Positions 60,301-64,000 of a stretch of DNA of 64,000 nt are shown here, piece after piece. The stretch is taken from contig JAKUCV010007503.1 of the NCBI GenBank assembly GCA_028386065.3, positions 137,434 through 201,433 on the forward strand. Reading direction: 5' to 3'. The notes under the pieces are model-generated. The model was not told where the DNA came from and searched no databases. It was given only the letters and a program-made list of their open reading frames with translations. Position numbers and translations under genes: made by a program. Position 1 is the stretch's first letter. Each line of letters opens with the position of its first letter. This DNA is from Turnera subulata (Eukaryota > Streptophyta > Magnoliopsida > Malpighiales > Passifloraceae).

Positions 60301-61202
60301 TGAACTGCTGAGATGTTCACTGTTCGACTGGTGTGATTGTTGGACTGTGATATTGATCCTGTGCATATTGTGTTGAGATTGATTTTGGTCTATTGACCGT
60401 GGATAATTGATAATGGATATTGGAAACGGAAATTGGATAATTGGAAGTTGTGTTGACGAATTTAATGTCACTTGGAAAGTAGTGGTACGACTCGATGGGT
60501 AAAGACTGTTTTGTGGTGGCCATGACCTGGGTTACTTGTGGTAAGCATGTCTATGCTTGGGATGTCTATCCCGTTGATTTATTTGGGATGTCTATCCCTG
60601 GGTTACTAATTTGGGATGTCTATCTCTGGGTTACTATTTTGGGATGTCGATCCCTGGGTTCTCTTGGTTTTGCTCTGGCACCCGAAATATGTTGATATCC
60701 AGGTCGGTTCCCTAGCTTGTCCAGTGACGGGGCCCGGAAGATAAAATTGGTAATAATAAATATTCTTTTGGCCTTGGCTCAGTTAAGCTCTGGTTGATTT
60801 TTCTGATTTATCTTTTGCTGGTACTTACTTCTTAAGTATTACGGTTGTTGCATATTACTGTTTATCCATGGTCGGTGAGCACTTCGGACTCACCTCTCGC
60901 CTGCGGGGTTTCATCCCGTAGGATGAATTGTTTGTAGTGCAGGTACGTACGAGGCAAGCTGCGGTGCACCCCTCAGGCAGGACTCGGATCCATTAGTTGC
61001 ATCGGGCTTTGCATATTTTAACATTGTGTTATAAATGCTTCCGCTGTGCTGTTGATGTTGAGATACCCGAGGTCGGGTGACATGATATTATCTTTGGGCC
61101 GCTGGGCCGGATTTTCCTGTTGTATTTACTGTCTGTGCCTCATGTCGGCACTGTTGTTCGGTAATTACTGTGCATTGGGTAAATAGTGGTCGGGGCATTT
61201 CA
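57390..61202 (+). repeat. Gypsy F 3' LTR, truncated at its start
   Basis: Begins at CGATACGCGTTTTGGAG, equivalent to 39101 in the 5' LTR, so the first ~394 bp are missing. It has the uninterrupted MULE and copia H target sites, the GC block with donor at 58324, TGGGCY motifs (58930-59235), hairpins (about 60559-60656) and U5 hairpins (about 60874-60921), ending GCATTTCA. The frames at 57355-58403 are not called. Confidence 0.88.
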
Positions 61203-62690
61203 TTATAAGTCTTCAATAACAGTTCTCTCATACTATAAAAAGTAAAAAAAAATAATATAGTGAATATTTTTTATTAAATATATAATTTAATATGATAAAT
61301 TATATAATCTAGAATATCATGAACATCAACAAATATCGCTAAAAAAAATTCAATCTATGGATTTCTATACAAAAAATTATTCTGAAGAGTTCCTATCTCT
61401 TTAGATTATACGAATAACAGTAATGAAAAAACAAGTACTGAAAAAACATAATTACAAAAAAGAACTTTAACACTTAGCAAACATTAAAATCAAAAACAAC
61501 GATTATGAAGAAGAATCATGAGAACTCATGAGGGATGTGCTTGAAGTTTATTGAAACTATCTAATAAATCAAATTAATATATAAATGATAAAAGCATCTA
61601 ATAAATTGAATAGAATAATCATATTCGTATTGACTTAAAAAAATCTTAAAAAAATATTATGATACCTTATATATAAAAATAAATAAGATATATATGTAAA
61701 AAAATACAATAATTGAGAACTGATGTAAAATTTTAAAAACTATATCATGCTACATAAAAAATTAAAAAAAATAATATAAATTCTGTGGAAGAGAGGTAAA
61801 GGCAACAAATGAAGGGTGACAATATAAGTGTGTTATGTAATAATATATTGCAAATAATATCACAATTTAAAAATTTGACATAAAAAATAAGATATGAGAA
61901 AATAAAAATTAATTTGTTATCATTTAATAATATTTTAAAATTATAAAAATTTTATATTGTGTAAATTATTATAGATGAATAAAAAATATATGCAAAAAAA
62001 TAGAGAATGAATAAAGAATTAATATAAATTTTGATAGAATCTTGTATTATAGAAAATAAATAAAAAGATTATATGAGTTTTGTATAAAAAAAAATATAGA
62101 ATGAATAAAACATTAATATAAATTCTGCTAGAATCATGTATTATAGAAAATAAATAAAAATAAATTTATATAAGTTTCGTAGAAAAAATTATTGAATTTT
62201 AGTAATTAAAATGAATGAAATAAAACATAGTATAAAATATGACTATAGAAAAATCTTTAATTTATATAAAAAAATTAAATGTAAATATATAAAAAATCTA
62301 TCCATGTATAATGATTATTTTTCATGTTTTAAAATCAGTAAACAATATGATATATACTATATGTATCATGAAGATTTTAACCAAAATAATAAAAATACAT
62401 GAATTGTTATGTAAAATTATAAAAGATGAATAAATAATTTATAAATATAAAAAATAATTATTATTACCTGTTACACTTTTTCATAATTTAATTTAATTTA
62501 ATTTATTATTTTTTCCATAATTTGGAAATTATTTTTGTATTAATAATAATGAATTTTAGAATATCATCATAATAATATATTACTATGTCATGTCCAAATA
62601 CATTAAAAAACGATAACTTAATTTAATAATTTCTACTTACATAAATTATTTATTAGTTTTCATTTGAATAATTATTAATATTATATATTA
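61203..62690 (+). other. Right part of the Helitron, AT-rich, non-coding
   Basis: Starts with TTATA, the right duplication of gypsy F. Very AT-rich with short repeats (AGAATGAATAAA-type units at about 62000-62170). No coding sequence; the frame at 62211-62402 is a chance AT-rich frame. Confidence 0.7.
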
Positions 62691-62726
62691 CCGTACTACG
62701 TGCATCGCACGTGTAGAAAAACTAGT
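62691..62726 (+). mobile_element. Helitron 3' terminus
   Basis: Hairpin ACGTGC-ATC-GCACGT (62698-62712), then 9 bases, then CTAG (62722-62725) and the host T. Hairpin plus CTRR end is diagnostic for Helitrons. Confidence 0.85.
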
Positions 62727-62912
62727 AGTGCAGAAAAAAGCGAGACCAAGAAATTTCCGGTGAAAGATGATCACCTTCCCAATCAGATGACCGTTGGCAC
62801 AAGTTTCGACAGAGAGTTACCCCAAACATAAACTTATTTCTATCAAACAAATAACTCGTCTTTGTAACTCTAGATAATGGTAATTCCTTGATACTTGTGG
62901 TTTTGCACTGCC
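62727..62912. other. Flanking DNA, nothing recognised
   Basis: Not noticeably AT-rich and perhaps once genic. No frame or domain can be supported. Confidence 0.4.
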
Positions 62913-63380
62913 TCTCAAAAAGGATTGGGCTCCTCTCCAGTTGGGGGTAACGTGAGACATCCTGTTAAGTCAATCTCAACCATTAAATTAAATCTAATGG
63001 TTCTTAATTATTTTATAAGATACCTTTTCAATACTGTATTTATTTCTCTTCTTTCTTTTTTGTTTCTTTCCTTTAATGGATGACATAAACAAAACAACTC
63101 ATTTAATTTTTTTCTTTTTTCACACATGCTTTTTACACACTTAAAAAAATAACTGAGTAAAAAGTATGTGTGAAAAAAGAAAAAAATTAAATGAGTTGTT
63201 TTGTTTATGTCATCGGTTAAAGGAAAAAAACAAAAAAAAAAGAAGAAAAATAAATGCAGTGTTGGAAAAGTATCTTATAAAATAATTAAGAACTATTAGA
63301 TTTAATCTAATAGTTGAGATTGACTTAACAGGATGTCTCCTGTTACCCCCAACTGGAGAGGAGCCCAATCCTCTCAAAAA
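62913..63380. mobile_element. Foldback MITE (62922-63371) with 9 bp duplication
   Basis: Left arm GGATTGGGCTCCTCTCCAGT and its complement at the right end bound a 450 bp element. Its arms (about 210 bp each) pair almost throughout, leaving only a short loop near 63130-63160. TCTCAAAAA is repeated exactly at 62913-62921 and 63372-63380. Nine base duplications and long arms suggest a Mutator-related foldback element. It has no coding capacity. Confidence 0.9.
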
Positions 63381-64000
63381 GAGTTTGTCATTTTACTACC
63401 TCCTTGACTCGGAGAATGCCGTTGGCATCAATTCTTTTAGTGAAGCTGGTCTAAATGTTGCTGATGGATGCGAGGATAACCGCACAAAGGGAATCCCTAT
63501 TAGTAGTTCTGGAGTTGGAGAGAGGGGTAACTCGCCATCCAAAATCATGTTGATCCTAGTTTCAACTCTTTCTAATGAGTATCAAACCGAATTCCTGCAG
63601 TCAAAACTTTCCAAAACTTTCAACAATTTCTTTGCCATATCACTTATGACTAAGATGATCATATCCTGAAACATCTCCAAAACCAAAATTGTAGATCAAA
63701 AAATTCTTTATCCATGTGTCCCCCCACCCACAAAATCCATCATAAATGTACTAACGCACTTCATATTTCATAATAGTTAGTTAGAACAATATTGTTTTGA
63801 ACCATAATCTTACAACAACATGGTCACACTAGAATCCCAAACAAATTCCACTAGTGAGACCTAATGATCACTCACCTCAAAATACAGACATCTAACTTGC
63901 TCAATGCTTTATTCAATTACAGTTCCAAAACCTCAAGCAAGAAACAGTGCACTCTCAATGTGGGCATCCGGCATATCACTGCAAGAAACAGTTGCATTTG
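63381..64000. other. Right-edge sequence, possibly genic but unassigned
   Basis: The base composition is more balanced than in the surrounding repeats. A plus-strand frame of 94 codons (63385-63669) and broken minus-strand frames are present, but none carries a motif I know. The foldback MITE interrupts the same low-repeat sequence, so this may be the edge of a host gene that continues outside the window. Confidence 0.3.

Larger units (their letters stand above)
38707..61202 (+). mobile_element. Gypsy F: large chromovirus-like element lacking almost all of its interior
   Basis: The 5' LTR starts TGTAACGACCCGGG at 38707 and ends GCGTTTCA at 56336. Without its two insertions it is about 4.2 kb. 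The 3' LTR lacks its first ~394 bp and runs 57390-61202. Between them lie only about 1.05 kb with a primer site (56341-56352) and the start of gag (ATG 56456, MDPVEGRQ, like MDPVGGNQ of element D). A deletion has removed the rest of gag-pol and the start of the 3' LTR. U5 features match those of element D. Confidence 0.88.
38041..62725 (+). mobile_element. Non-autonomous Helitron split by gypsy F
   Basis: The 5' end is TCTATACTATCTATAAAA preceded by A. The 3' end has the hairpin ACGTGC-ATC-GCACGT (62698-62712) followed 13 bases later by CTAG (62722-62725) and T. This fits Helitron termini and A/T insertion. Without gypsy F (38707-61202 and its duplication) the element is about 2.2 kb, AT-rich and without a Rep/helicase gene. 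Sequences just left of F (38476-38640) and just right of F (61203-61380) are similar because of a tandem duplication within the Helitron. Confidence 0.8.

Noticed and set aside
63385..63669. 94-codon frame near the right edge, considered as a host gene exon
   Set aside because: No recognisable domain, and splice sites or a continuing frame could not be supported; kept only as unassigned sequence.

Overview
This is plant nuclear DNA, most likely from a eudicot. It carries Ty1/copia, Ty3/gypsy chromovirus, L1-type LINE, MULE, Helitron and foldback families. It also has plant-type tRNA-Met primer sites and a captured fragment of a plant SEC23 gene. I see no convincing intact host gene. The window is a nest of transposable elements, and target-site duplications let most of the nesting be read directly. 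All similarity calls are from reading the sequence; no search was run. One ambiguous base (n) sits at 28434.

Layout. (1) 1-7739: a heavily mutated minus-strand copia (A). It is broken at 4510-6763 by a LINE that has ORF1 but no ORF2. (2) 7740-9175 plus 14447-~14560: a Mutator-like element with long TIRs and a GC-rich gene-like interior. Copia A sits in its left TIR and copia B (9176-14441, minus) in its right TIR. Copia B carries an intact plus-strand 227-codon gene. (3) 14560-17636: copia and LTR scraps, two extremely short LINE-tail insertions and AT-rich sequence. (4) 17637-36314: chromovirus D (plus), with 2.66 kb LTRs and a decayed gag-pol. It is interrupted by a minus-strand LARD-like element E (23995-32559), which itself holds a 727 bp MULE-MITE. 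(5) 36315-38040: old flanking DNA with a LINE fragment. (6) 38041-62725: a non-autonomous Helitron split by gypsy F (38707-61202). The 5' LTR of F contains a Pack-MULE with a SEC23 fragment (39216-40793) and a young SIRE-type copia H (43051-54870, minus). (7) 62922-63371: a foldback MITE, then unassigned DNA to the end.

The most unusual object is copia H. Besides gag and an intact pol, it carries two extra genes between pol and the 3' LTR, transcribed divergently. One is a Transposase_32-like gene (minus). The other (plus) is a second copy of the 227-codon gene seen in copia B. Between them, and again in both U3 promoters, lie dense arrays of the 12 bp palindrome AACATCGATGTT. The palindromes come in pairs 20-21 bp apart, and each array lies just upstream of a TATA box. 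The two copies of the 227-codon gene have the same length and no indels, and they differ largely at synonymous positions. That is the signature of a protein kept under selection while moving with unrelated elements.

The three gypsy families (D, E, F) share an LTR plan. It consists of a GC-rich exon-like leader ending in a GTAAG/GTGAG splice donor, runs of TGGGCY motifs, a second GTGAGG donor and conserved U5 hairpins. D and F also share arrays of GGGAT-N4-ATCCC hairpins.
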